NCBI RefSeq assembly: GCF_017599305.1
Contig: NZ_JAGFWR010000001.1
Coordinates: 496,001 to 560,000 of the forward strand
Source: Micromonospora antibiotica
Lineage (GTDB): Bacteria; Actinomycetota; Actinomycetes; Mycobacteriales; Micromonosporaceae
Direction: 5' to 3'
Length of the DNA: 64,000 bases
The number at the start of each line of letters is the position of its first letter. Position 1 is the stretch's first letter. A program made the position numbers and the translations under genes. Shown piece after piece: positions 1 to 7,397 of this stretch. The notes below the pieces were generated by a model. It had not been told where the DNA came from. It searched no databases and saw only the letters and a program-made list of their open reading frames with translations.

Positions 1-31
1 GCGGCCCCACCGAAGTGAGGATGACGCTGCC

Positions 32-676
32 ATGCGAATTGTCATAGCCGAGGACCTGGCCCTGCTGCGCGACGGCCTGGTCCGGATCTTCCAGGCCTAC
101 GGTTTCGACGTGCTGGAGGCCGTCGACAACGGCCCGTCCCTGGTCCGGTCACTGCTCACATACCAGCCCGACATCGCGGTCGTCGACGTCCGGCTGCCAC
201 CCACCTTCACCGATGAGGGTTTGCGAGCCGCTATCGACGTCCGTGAACAGCTCCCCGGGTTACCGGTGATGGTGCTGTCGCAGTACGTCGAGCAACTCTA
301 CGCCAGGGAATTGATGTCCGATCGGGCCGGAGCCGTTGGATATCTACTGAAGGACCGGGTTTCGGACGTCGGGCATTTCATCGACAGCGTGCGCCGGGTA
401 GCGGCCGGAGGCACCGTGATGGACCCGGACGTGGTAGCCGCACTGATGACCCACCGCGCCTCGGATCTCCCGTTGCAGGCGCTGACTCCACGTGAACGCG
501 AAGTGCTTTCACTGATGGCCGAGGGGCGATCGAATGCTGCGATCGCCGCGCGGATGTTCGTCACCGAGAAGGCCGTCAGCAAACACAGCAACAACATCTT
601 CACCAAGTTGGGGCTCGAACAGTCCGAGGAGGACAATCGTCGGGTTCTCGCCGTCCTGGCCTATCTGGAAGGCTGA
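32..676 (+). CDS. NarL/LuxR-type response regulator
   Basis: 214-aa two-component response regulator, cytoplasmic and DNA-binding. The N-terminal receiver domain (about residues 1-125) shows the acidic pocket (E7, D8), the phospho-acceptor D52 in VVDVRLPP, and the KD pair in YLLKDR. A LuxR/GerE helix-turn-helix fills about 145-205 (LTPREREVLSLMAEGRSN, then a TEKAVSKH recognition helix). The ATG at 32 follows GAGG at 17-20. The first 18 bases read in frame to a TGA at 16, which may be the end of a partner histidine kinase outside the window; that is only inference. The target genes cannot be told, although the hydrolase downstream on the same strand is a candidate. Confidence 0.9.
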   Translation: MRIVIAEDLALLRDGLVRIFQAYGFDVLEAVDNGPSLVRSLLTYQPDIAVVDVRLPPTFTDEGLRAAIDVREQLPGLPVMVLSQYVEQLYARELMSDRAGAVGYLLKDRVSDVGHFIDSVRRVAAGGTVMDPDVVAALMTHRASDLPLQALTPREREVLSLMAEGRSNAAIAARMFVTEKAVSKHSNNIFTKLGLEQSEEDNRRVLAVLAYLEG

Positions 677-809
677 TTTCGCCGTCCCGCCGCTCCGGGG
701 CAAGGGGGAGTTTCGTCCACCCCCACAAGGGTTCGGGCACCCGTGTGCTTCTGCGCTGTTGCCTGGAGGCTGGTGCTGTCGAAGAAAGCACCACCTTGGG
801 AGGATCGTC

Positions 810-1751
810 ATGACCCAGTCCCACTTCTTGTCGTCGTCGCGCAATCGCGGGGCAGCCCTGACGCTGGCCTTGCTCCTCGCCGCCGGGTCGGCCGCGTGCA
901 GTGATTCATCGGCGTCCACCCCGGCCGCGACGGGAGGCTCCCAAGCTCCCTCCAGAGTCGCGGTTTCACCCGGCCCGACCGTGTCGTCGAAGGCTTCGAC
1001 GTTGCACATGATCGACGTCGGAGGGCGTCAGTTGGCCTTCCATGTCACCTCCGGGCACCTGCCCGCCATCGTCTTGGACGCGGGCGGCGGTGAGGATTCC
1101 TCCTACTGGAAGGACCTGACCCCGCGACTCTCACAAGACACTGGATCCATGATCATCACCTACGACCGGGCAGGTCTGGGCGACAGTGATGAGGTATCCG
1201 GCCCGTGGGACGTCCAGTCCGCTGTCGCCGACCTGCAGGCCGGTCTACGCGAGCTCGGCGTGACGCGCGAGGTGGTGCTGGTGGCACACTCGCAGGCCGG
1301 TGAGGTTGCCACGAATTTCGCCCGCGCCAACCCGCAGTGGGTCTCCGGCGCGGTGCTCGTCGACGCGAACCTGCCGCCGTTCTTCACCGATGCGCAGATC
1401 GCCCGCCTCGTGGCCGCCAGCACGTCGCAGATCGAGGAGGCGAAGAAGCAGCCCACTACGAAGGAGAACCGACAGCTCATCGCCACGGCAACGAACTTCG
1501 GCCCTGCCCATCACGCCTACCACAAGGTCTCGTGGCCGAAGACGGTACCGGTGATCGTCATGGTCGCCGAGAAGACACCCTTCGACGGCTCCCCGGAAGA
1601 CGCGCAGCGGTGGCGCGATGCGGCCGCCAGCTTCGCGGAAGCCGGGCCCGACCGCGAACTTGTCACTGCTAAGGGAAGCTCACACGACATCCCTCTTGAC
1701 CAGCCCGACTTCGTCCTCGACGAGATCAAGAAGATGGTCAGCCGCTTCTGA
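810..1751 (+). CDS. secreted alpha/beta hydrolase, probable lipoprotein
   Basis: 313-aa exported alpha/beta-fold hydrolase. The start is the ATG at 810, behind GGGAGG at 798-803; the longer reading frame upstream has no ribosome site. Residues 1-29 form a signal with a hydrophobic stretch ending AAGSAAC, so C30 may be lipidated, though the lipobox is atypical (Ser at -3). The catalytic domain shows an oxyanion segment DAGGGED (90-96), a nucleophile elbow AHSQAG with S161 (Ala replaces the first Gly of GxSxG), and a late SSHD histidine. Substrate is unknown; esterase, lipase and haloperoxidase-like activities are all possible. It is followed by a strong terminator. Confidence 0.8.
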   Translation: MTQSHFLSSSRNRGAALTLALLLAAGSAACSDSSASTPAATGGSQAPSRVAVSPGPTVSSKASTLHMIDVGGRQLAFHVTSGHLPAIVLDAGGGEDSSYWKDLTPRLSQDTGSMIITYDRAGLGDSDEVSGPWDVQSAVADLQAGLRELGVTREVVLVAHSQAGEVATNFARANPQWVSGAVLVDANLPPFFTDAQIARLVAASTSQIEEAKKQPTTKENRQLIATATNFGPAHHAYHKVSWPKTVPVIVMVAEKTPFDGSPEDAQRWRDAAASFAEAGPDRELVTAKGSSHDIPLDQPDFVLDEIKKMVSRF

Positions 1752-1786
1752 GCAGCAGCACACGCGCAACCGGGTAACCACGCAGG

Positions 1787-1830
1787 CGTGACTCGCGCTC
1801 ACCTCGGTCAGAGGTGTGGCGCGAGTCACG
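1787..1830. terminator. bidirectional terminator hairpin
   Basis: CGTGACTCGCGC (1787-1798) pairs perfectly with GCGCGAGTCACG (1819-1830). CACCTC/GAGGTG continues the stem inward, leaving a 5-base loop. It lies between convergent genes (the hydrolase on + and the PurA-like operon on -) and can serve both. Confidence 0.85.
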
Positions 1831-1868
1831 CTCCCCGGAGAGATCGACAGGCAGGCTTCAGACCCCGA

Positions 1869-3320
1869 CTAGACCCTGATCTGTGAAGAGCCGGACCAGC
1901 TCCGGCCGGGGCAAGCCGACCCCACGACCGAGCCCCGGCGACCGTTCGGCCCACCGCCCGGGGGATCAGCCCCCCGCTGGGGAGCCGGGAGCGGATCGCG
2001 GGCCGGTAGGCCGTGCTCCCGCTTGTCGGCGGCGGTGGGACCGTGCGAGGTGAGCACCACCGGGGCGGCCAGCGCCCCGGCCACCGCCGCCGGCCAGTCG
2101 GTGGGCGTGGGGTCGTACACCGGGCGGGTCCGCAGCAGACGGGCGGTGAGGGCCGCCTGCCGGTCCAGGTCGCCGGGTGGGCCGGGGTGCAACCGGTCGA
2201 CACCGTCGTAGCGGCGGCAGATCCGCAGCGCCGGGCGGGCCGGGTCGGGGTGGGTCAGGTCGAGGTGGGTGAGGGCGAGGCCGTCCACCCCACCGGCCAC
2301 GTCCAGGGCGTACCGGTGGGCGACCGCGTCGAAGTGGCCGAAGCGGAACCGGCCCTGCCACGGGTTGGTCGGGTTGTGCGGATCGGTCAACGGCAGCGCC
2401 CGGTCCTCGGTGACCAGCGGACCGGGCCCGTGCCGGGTGGTGACCGTCCGCACCACCCCCAGCCGGTACGCCGACCCGGCCGCCCCCGCCTCGGCGAGCA
2501 GCGCCTCGGCGTTGGCGAAGGTGGTGGTGCTCCACGTGGTGTACGGGTGGAAGCCGTGCCACTCGTCCAGCAGCACCCCCTGTGCCCCCTCGAAGACGCA
2601 GGTCCCCGCCCGTAGCACCCCGGCCAGGTACGACCGGTCGACGATCGCCACCCGGTCGGCGAAGCCGGTGAACGCCGGCAGGCAGTCCGCCACCGGTGGG
2701 GCGTCCAGCGGACCGAGTTCGGCGGTCAGCCGGTCCCGCAGCACGGTGAGCCGGCGGCGCAGCAGTTCCGGGTCCCGGCAGTCGGCCACCCGGGGCGCCT
2801 CGTCGGGGTGGGCGAGCCCGTACCGGACGGACTCGCCCACCCCCAGCCCGCAGGAGCCGTGCCGGGCGGCCCCCCGGGCGATCTCCCGGAGCCGGTTGGC
2901 GGCCCGGTGGTACGGCGTGGCCAGCAACGCCTCCCCGTCGACGGTGAGCCGGTCGAGGGCGTCGGGCACCCCGACCGAGGCGAGGTGGTCGGCCTCGGCG
3001 GCCAGCGCCAGCGGGTCCACCACCTGCTGCCGGGCCAGGTGGGTGCGTACCCCCGGGTGGAACGTCCCCGCCCCGAACTGGGCGAACGTGTGGTGCCGGC
3101 CGTCGGGCAGCACCACGTTGTGGGCGGCCTGCGCACCCCCGTTGAACCGCACCACGGTGTGCACGTGGCGGGTCGCGCAGAGCCAGTCCACGACGGTGCC
3201 CTTGCCGGCGTCGCCGTAACCGAGGTCGACCACGATCACGTGCCGGCCGGGCCCGGTCCGGTCCCGTCCCGTCGGGACCGGACCGGGCCGCCGGGTCGCG
3301 GGGGCGGGGACGTCGGTCAC
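1869..3320 (-). CDS. divergent adenylosuccinate-synthetase paralogue
   Basis: 483-aa enzyme of the PurA fold; last gene of a four-gene operon. The GTG at 3320 overlaps the vWA stop by four bases (GTGA). The phosphate-binding loop reads GYGDAGKG (35-41; PurA has GDEGKG), with the catalytic-type D37 and H67 kept (NGGAQAAHN). CVFEGAQGVLLDE, TTRHGPGPLVTE and FDAVAHRYA match PurA landmarks. Differences from housekeeping PurA: the Thr-Thr before GRxRR becomes Trp-Gln (QGRFRFGHFD), although both Arg of that motif remain, and the TTGRGIGPAY region becomes HGSCGLGVGES. The IMP or aspartate pocket has therefore changed. I infer GTP-dependent activation of a nucleotide-like substrate, product unknown. 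The C-terminal 45 residues are low complexity. No Z-genome synthase (PurZ) context is present. Confidence 0.8.
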   Translation of the reverse strand: MTDVPAPATRRPGPVPTGRDRTGPGRHVIVVDLGYGDAGKGTVVDWLCATRHVHTVVRFNGGAQAAHNVVLPDGRHHTFAQFGAGTFHPGVRTHLARQQVVDPLALAAEADHLASVGVPDALDRLTVDGEALLATPYHRAANRLREIARGAARHGSCGLGVGESVRYGLAHPDEAPRVADCRDPELLRRRLTVLRDRLTAELGPLDAPPVADCLPAFTGFADRVAIVDRSYLAGVLRAGTCVFEGAQGVLLDEWHGFHPYTTWSTTTFANAEALLAEAGAAGSAYRLGVVRTVTTRHGPGPLVTEDRALPLTDPHNPTNPWQGRFRFGHFDAVAHRYALDVAGGVDGLALTHLDLTHPDPARPALRICRRYDGVDRLHPGPPGDLDRQAALTARLLRTRPVYDPTPTDWPAAVAGALAAPVVLTSHGPTAADKREHGLPARDPLPAPQRGADPPGGGPNGRRGSVVGSACPGRSWSGSSQIRV

Positions 3321-4282
3321 AGCCGGGTCACCCCACCGGCGTGGCGCGACCCGGTCGGGGCCGGCAGCGTGGAGACCTCGGTACGCCGGCCGCCGGCCAG
3401 CGGGGCCAGCGCCTTCGACACCGTGCGGCCAGCGGTGGAGCCGGCCCGGTCGAGGTCCCGCAGCCCCTCGTCGAGGTCGATGGCCTGCTCGCCGAGGCCG
3501 ACGGTGAGCGCGATGGTCTCGCAGACCGCGTCCAGGTCGTCGAGGACGACGGCGCGCTGCCCGAGCAGGTCCCGCCAGAAGTCGAGCACCTTGGCGTTGC
3601 CGGCGTAGTGGCTGCCGGCGGGGAGCAGGTAGTAGGTGTCCCAGCGGCGGGTCACCTCGTCGACGATCTGCCGCAGCGGCACGTCCTCGCCGAGGTCGTC
3701 GCCGATCAGCCGGCGCACCTCCCGCCGGCTCACCCGGGGGTACGCCAGCTCGTCGCCGATGATGAACAGGTAGCCGCGCCGCCCGCGCTTCTCCCAACTG
3801 TCGGTGACCGTGTGCCGGGCCATGAAGTACATCGCCAGCTCGTACGACTCGGTCATCTGACCGCCGCCGCCGCCCTCCAGCACGATCCGGCCGAGGTCGT
3901 CGTCCATCCGGTTGTCCGACTCGAACTGCCCCACCTGCAACGGCACCCGGTCACAGGTGGCGTCGCCGATCGCGCCGAACAGCACCTGCGGGTCGCGGGC
4001 GTAGCCCTGGCGCAGCAGCAGCCCGAGCAGTTGCGGCAGCTTGGCCTGGAGGGTACGGGGCACGTGCCCCATCGAGCCGGTCACGTCGAACAGCACCGCG
4101 ATGGGTGTCGACTGCGGGTGCTCGGCGTTGTCGCGGCTCTCCCGCAGGGCGTCGTGCGGGTCGAGCGCCGGGTGCACGGTGCGGGCCCCGCTGTCGCTGT
4201 AGGAGAACGCGCTGGTGCCCTTCTTCTTCCGGTAGCGGTCGGCGGCGTCGTACACGTCGGTGGACCAGATTCCGCTGCCCAT
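3317..4282 (-). CDS. von Willebrand factor A domain protein
   Basis: 321-aa cytoplasmic vWA protein. The ATG at 4282 has GGGAGG just upstream and lies 10 bases after the kinase-like gene. The metal site (MIDAS) reads DVTGS at 66-70, after the beta-strand IAVLF, and a glycine-rich loop (LEGGGGGQMTESYE) lies mid-protein. No signal peptide is seen. The N-terminal 60 residues are charged and rich in Tyr, Arg and Lys. vWA proteins in bacterial stress operons usually act as metal-dependent assembly partners; here the obvious partners are the J-domain pseudokinase and the PurA-like enzyme, to which it is translationally coupled. Exact role unknown. Confidence 0.85.
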   Translation of the reverse strand: MGSGIWSTDVYDAADRYRKKKGTSAFSYSDSGARTVHPALDPHDALRESRDNAEHPQSTPIAVLFDVTGSMGHVPRTLQAKLPQLLGLLLRQGYARDPQVLFGAIGDATCDRVPLQVGQFESDNRMDDDLGRIVLEGGGGGQMTESYELAMYFMARHTVTDSWEKRGRRGYLFIIGDELAYPRVSRREVRRLIGDDLGEDVPLRQIVDEVTRRWDTYYLLPAGSHYAGNAKVLDFWRDLLGQRAVVLDDLDAVCETIALTVGLGEQAIDLDEGLRDLDRAGSTAGRTVSKALAPLAGGRRTEVSTLPAPTGSRHAGGVTRL

Positions 4283-4292
4283 GGCAGCCTCC

Positions 4293-5363
4293 CTAGGGGT
4301 TGAGGGTGAACGGTCGGAAGGTGCGTGGCCCGTAGAGCCGGTCGAGCACCTCGTCGAGTTCGCCCAGCAGTCGCCAGGCGTCGTCGGGTCGGGCGGCCAG
4401 CGCCGGGCGGCGGCAACCGTCGGCGAAGGCGCGTAGTTCACGGGGGGCACGGTCGCCCATCAGCCAGCTCATGCACGCCGCGGCCATCGCCAGGTCGGTG
4501 CCGGGGCCGGCGGGCCGCCGCGCGGTGACCTCCGGCGGGTACCAGTCCTCGTGCCCGGGGACCAGCGCCGGGACGGTGGCGCCGTCGACGGCGGAGAAGC
4601 ACCAGTCGACGAGCACCACGCCGTGCGCGTCCGGCTCGATCAGCACGTGCCGGGGGAGCACCGCGCCGTGCACCACGCCGGCCCGGTGGGCCAGGCCGAG
4701 GGCGACCAGCAGCCGCCGCCACATCCAGGCCGCGTCCCGGGCGTCCAACCCGTCGGGGTACGCCCGGCGTACCGCGTCGAGGTCGTGCAGCCCGGGTACG
4801 GCGGCGAGCACGGTGATCCGGCGTTCGGCCCCGTTGGCGGCGTCCCGGTGCCGGAAGGTGTCGACCAGCCGGGGCACGTACGGCAGGTGGCGCGGGTCGC
4901 CGCGTTCCTCGATCTGCCGCAGGGCGTGCGCCTCGCGGGCCAGCAGGTCGTTGTCGGCCGGGTCGCGGGGCAGTTTGAGCAGGCGGTCGGCCCCCACGTC
5001 GTAGAGGTCGGCGAGGTCACCGACGTGGGCGAGCGCCCCGAGCCGGTATCCGCCGAGCACGACGGTGGCCGGGCCGGTGGCGGCGCGGCCGTCCGGTGCC
5101 TGTCGGCCGGCGGTGGCCGTCGGGTCGCCGGGGGTGCCGGTCGGGTCGCCGGGTGCCGGGGTCCGGGTGGCCTGCCAGCGGGTGGTGACCTGGATGAACG
5201 CGTCGGTGGCGGCGGCGCGTACCTGATGGTCGAGCGCGCCCAGCCGGTCGGGGTGCAGGGCCGCGACCAGCTCGCGGTAGCGCTGCGCCGGGGTGTCGAC
5301 GCCGAACAGGTCGGCGTCGGTGCGGGCCGCCGTGACCAGCCGGATCGCCTCGTCGGTCCTCAC
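4293..5363 (-). CDS. J-domain plus protein-kinase-fold protein (predicted pseudokinase)
   Basis: 356 aa. The N-terminal 60 residues look like a degenerate DnaJ J-domain, with HPD at 37-39 inside YRELVAALHPDR. A Pro/Thr/Gly linker (65-100) leads to a kinase-like domain: K130 (RLLKL) and E144 (AREAHAL) match the VAIK Lys and helix-C Glu. The catalytic loop is HGAVLPRHVLI (232-242), lacking both the HRD Asp and the following Asn, while the metal-binding Asp remains as VDW (253). Phosphotransfer is therefore doubtful, and nucleotide binding or scaffolding is likelier. The GTG at 5363 overlaps the Nudix stop by four bases. A J-domain on a kinase fold suggests a link to an Hsp70 partner. Confidence 0.75.
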   Translation of the reverse strand: MRTDEAIRLVTAARTDADLFGVDTPAQRYRELVAALHPDRLGALDHQVRAAATDAFIQVTTRWQATRTPAPGDPTGTPGDPTATAGRQAPDGRAATGPATVVLGGYRLGALAHVGDLADLYDVGADRLLKLPRDPADNDLLAREAHALRQIEERGDPRHLPYVPRLVDTFRHRDAANGAERRITVLAAVPGLHDLDAVRRAYPDGLDARDAAWMWRRLLVALGLAHRAGVVHGAVLPRHVLIEPDAHGVVLVDWCFSAVDGATVPALVPGHEDWYPPEVTARRPAGPGTDLAMAAACMSWLMGDRAPRELRAFADGCRRPALAARPDDAWRLLGELDEVLDRLYGPRTFRPFTLNP

Positions 5364-6112
5364 CGGACGGTCTCCTCCCGGGCGGGGCGCAGCAGCGCCG
5401 GGTGCAGCAGCCGGGCGTCGCCGGCCCGGTAGAGCCGGGCCCGGGGGCCGCCCCGGGCACCGCCGCGTTCGGTGTTGCCGCCGGTGCTCTCGACGAAGCC
5501 GGGGACGGAGAGCACCTTGCGGTGGAAGTTGCCGGCGTGCAGCGGGTGCCCCCAGACCGTCTCGTAGACGCCGCGCAGCTCGGCGATGGTGAACTCGGGG
5601 CCGAGGAAGCGGGTGGCCAGCGGGGTGTATTCGAGCTTGGAGCGGGCCCGTTCCAGCCCGTCGTCGACGATCCGGGCGTGGTCGAAGGCGAGCTGCCGGC
5701 TGGGCAGGGCGGTGACCGGCAGCCACCCGGCCTCGTCGGCGTCGCTGTCGGCGACCGGGTCGGGCAGGTCGGGGGCGAAGGCGAGGTGGGCGACGGAGAC
5801 GATCCGCATCCGGGGGTCCCGGTCGGGTGCGCCGTAGCTGGCGAGTTGTTCCAGGTGGACCCGGCGCAGCCGGTCGCCACCGAGGCCGGTCTCCTCGGCG
5901 AGTTCGCGGCGGGCCCCGGTGGTGAGGTCCTCGTCGGGCTGGACGAAGCCGCCGGGCAGCGCCCAGTGCCCCTGGTAGGGGGGTTGGCCACGCCGGATCA
6001 GCAGCAGGTGCAGCGCGCCCTCGCGGATGGTCAGCGCCACCACGTCCACGGTGATCGCGGTCGAGGGGTAGGCGCTGGGGTCGTATCCGGCGAGGAAGTC
6101 CTGCTCGTTCAC
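5360..6112 (-). CDS. Nudix domain protein with NrtR-like C-terminal winged helix
   Basis: 250 aa; first gene of the operon. The start is the GTG at 6112 behind AGAGGGA. The Nudix box is complete at 55-77: Gly55, Glu61, then REL.EETGL with both catalytic Glu. The C-terminal half (FTIAELRGVYETVWG, then NFHRKVL) resembles the winged-helix part of NrtR, the ADP-ribose-sensing repressor of NAD genes. Most NrtR regulators have a decayed Nudix box, so this one may sense a nucleotide, hydrolyse it, or both. It is likely to autoregulate its operon through the inverted repeat upstream. Binding to ADP-ribose itself is inference. Confidence 0.85.
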   Translation of the reverse strand: MNEQDFLAGYDPSAYPSTAITVDVVALTIREGALHLLLIRRGQPPYQGHWALPGGFVQPDEDLTTGARRELAEETGLGGDRLRRVHLEQLASYGAPDRDPRMRIVSVAHLAFAPDLPDPVADSDADEAGWLPVTALPSRQLAFDHARIVDDGLERARSKLEYTPLATRFLGPEFTIAELRGVYETVWGHPLHAGNFHRKVLSVPGFVESTGGNTERGGARGGPRARLYRAGDARLLHPALLRPAREETVR

Positions 6113-6124
6113 GGCGTCCCTCTC

Positions 6125-6156
6125 AGGTTGAGAATTACTCTATCTGAGAACAACCT
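6125..6156 (-). promoter_or_regulatory. candidate operator/promoter of the Nudix-PurA-like operon
   Basis: AGGTTG (6125-6130) and CAACCT (6151-6156) form a 6-bp inverted repeat spaced by 20 bases, 13-44 bases ahead of the Nudix start. On the minus strand a -10-like TAGAGT lies between the arms. CAGGTTGAG at 6124-6132 recurs in direct orientation at 6181-6189. This is a plausible binding site for the NrtR-like protein. No clear -35 is seen. Confidence 0.45.
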
Positions 6157-6242
6157 AGCTGACGAAGAAGTGCTCCGCAACAGGTTGAGCTGGTGCAGCG
6201 GCCGACCGGCGCTGTGCGTCCCGTCACGCGGGCCGCCCGGCC

Positions 6243-7397
6243 TCAGCGGACGGTGCCCACCAGGTGGGGGCGGCCGGTCCGGGTGTCGTGCAGGGCGAAG
6301 TCCCAGCCCGGGGCGGCGCTGAACGCCACCGTCGACGGCAGCGGCACCGGCAGCTTGAACCCCACCTCCACGGTGTACGCCTCCGGCAGCCGGCTCTCCA
6401 GGGCGGCCAGGCAGCGCGCCTTGCTCCACATGCCGTGCGCGATCGGCCGGGGGAACCCGAACAGCCGCGCCCCCAGCCGGGAGGTGTGGATCGGGTTGTG
6501 GTCCCCGGAGACCCGGGCGTACTCCGTACCGACGCGGGGGGTGAGCCGCCAGTGCGCGGTGGCGGCCGGCGGCGCGGGGCGCCCACCCGGGTCGCGCCCG
6601 GCACCCCCGCCGGCCCCGCGCTCCCGACCGAGGTACGTCGACACCCCGCGCCACACCTCCTCGCCACCGACCGAGCCGACCAGGACGACGTCGACCTGCC
6701 GCCCCCGGGCGTGCGGCCGGAGATTCTCGGCGTACGCGACGAAGTCCCACGGTTCGTCGGCCCGGACCGGGCGGTGCACGGTGATCCGGTTGCCCAGGTG
6801 CACCACCCCGGCCAGCGGGAACGGGAACTCTGGCAGGGTCATCAACCGCAACGCCAGCGGGAACCCCAGCACGTGCGGGTAGGTCGCCGGCAGCGTGTCG
6901 GCCAGCCGGAAACCGCAGACCCGGTCGTACCCGGCGAGGTGGGCCCGGTCGACGGTGACCCCGGCGACGGCCAACTCGACCGGGGGTGCGGCGTCCGGCC
7001 GGCGGGACCTGCCGATGCCGGGCAGCGCGTCGCGCAACGCCCGCCGGTAGAGCGCGCCCGGTCGGGGCAGACCGGGCAACTCCACCCGGGCCCGCCCGGC
7101 CCGCGCCGCCAGGTCCCCGTCGGCGTGCCCCGCGGTCGGACCCGCCGGACCCCCGGTGGCGTACGCCGACAGGTCCGTGGTGGCGGGTGTCGTCGGATCC
7201 TCGGGTGCCGGCGGACCCCCGGAGGCGTACGCCGACAGGTCGTGGGTCTCGTCGACGCTGCGGTCGGGTCCCGGGCCGGCGGCGCGGGCGGCGGCCAGCG
7301 CGGCCGGTGAGATGACCTCCGTCGGCCCCTCGATCAGGTCGCCGACCGACAGTTCGCCGTCGCCGGACTCCTCGGGTCGGTTCCTGCGCCGCGCCAT
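6243..7397 (-). CDS. MaoC-like (R)-hydratase/dehydratase, HtdX-like
   Basis: 384-aa double hot-dog hydratase acting on acyl thioesters. The C-terminal hot-dog carries the hydratase signature YARVSGDHNPIH, followed by FGFPRPIAHGMW. The N-terminal hot-dog is the divergent non-catalytic repeat. The ATG at 7397 overlaps the FabG4 stop (TGATG); a GTG at 7400 is an alternative. Order and orientation (htdX-like, fabG4-like, divergent fadA2-like) match M. tuberculosis Rv0241c-Rv0243 from memory, supporting a joint role in fatty-acid or CoA-thioester metabolism. Residues about 50-95 hold a low-complexity insert with DLSAYA.GGP twice. Confidence 0.85.
   Translation of the reverse strand: MARRRNRPEESGDGELSVGDLIEGPTEVISPAALAAARAAGPGPDRSVDETHDLSAYASGGPPAPEDPTTPATTDLSAYATGGPAGPTAGHADGDLAARAGRARVELPGLPRPGALYRRALRDALPGIGRSRRPDAAPPVELAVAGVTVDRAHLAGYDRVCGFRLADTLPATYPHVLGFPLALRLMTLPEFPFPLAGVVHLGNRITVHRPVRADEPWDFVAYAENLRPHARGRQVDVVLVGSVGGEEVWRGVSTYLGRERGAGGGAGRDPGGRPAPPAATAHWRLTPRVGTEYARVSGDHNPIHTSRLGARLFGFPRPIAHGMWSKARCLAALESRLPEAYTVEVGFKLPVPLPSTVAFSAAPGWDFALHDTRTGRPHLVGTVR

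Noticed and set aside
534..809. N-terminal extension of the hydrolase
   Set aside because: It overlaps the response regulator and has no ribosome site; the signal peptide starts at the ATG at 810.
1869..3320. PurZ-type 2-aminoadenine (Z-genome) synthase
   Set aside because: No phage DNA polymerase, DatZ or MazZ-like genes are nearby, and the aspartate-loop Arg pair of PurA is still present; it remains only a distant possibility.
1869..3797. Long minus frame of 642 codons as one PurA-like protein
   Set aside because: The first 159 codons lie in another frame over the vWA gene; the GTG at 3320 is coupled to the vWA stop and begins the recognisable enzyme.
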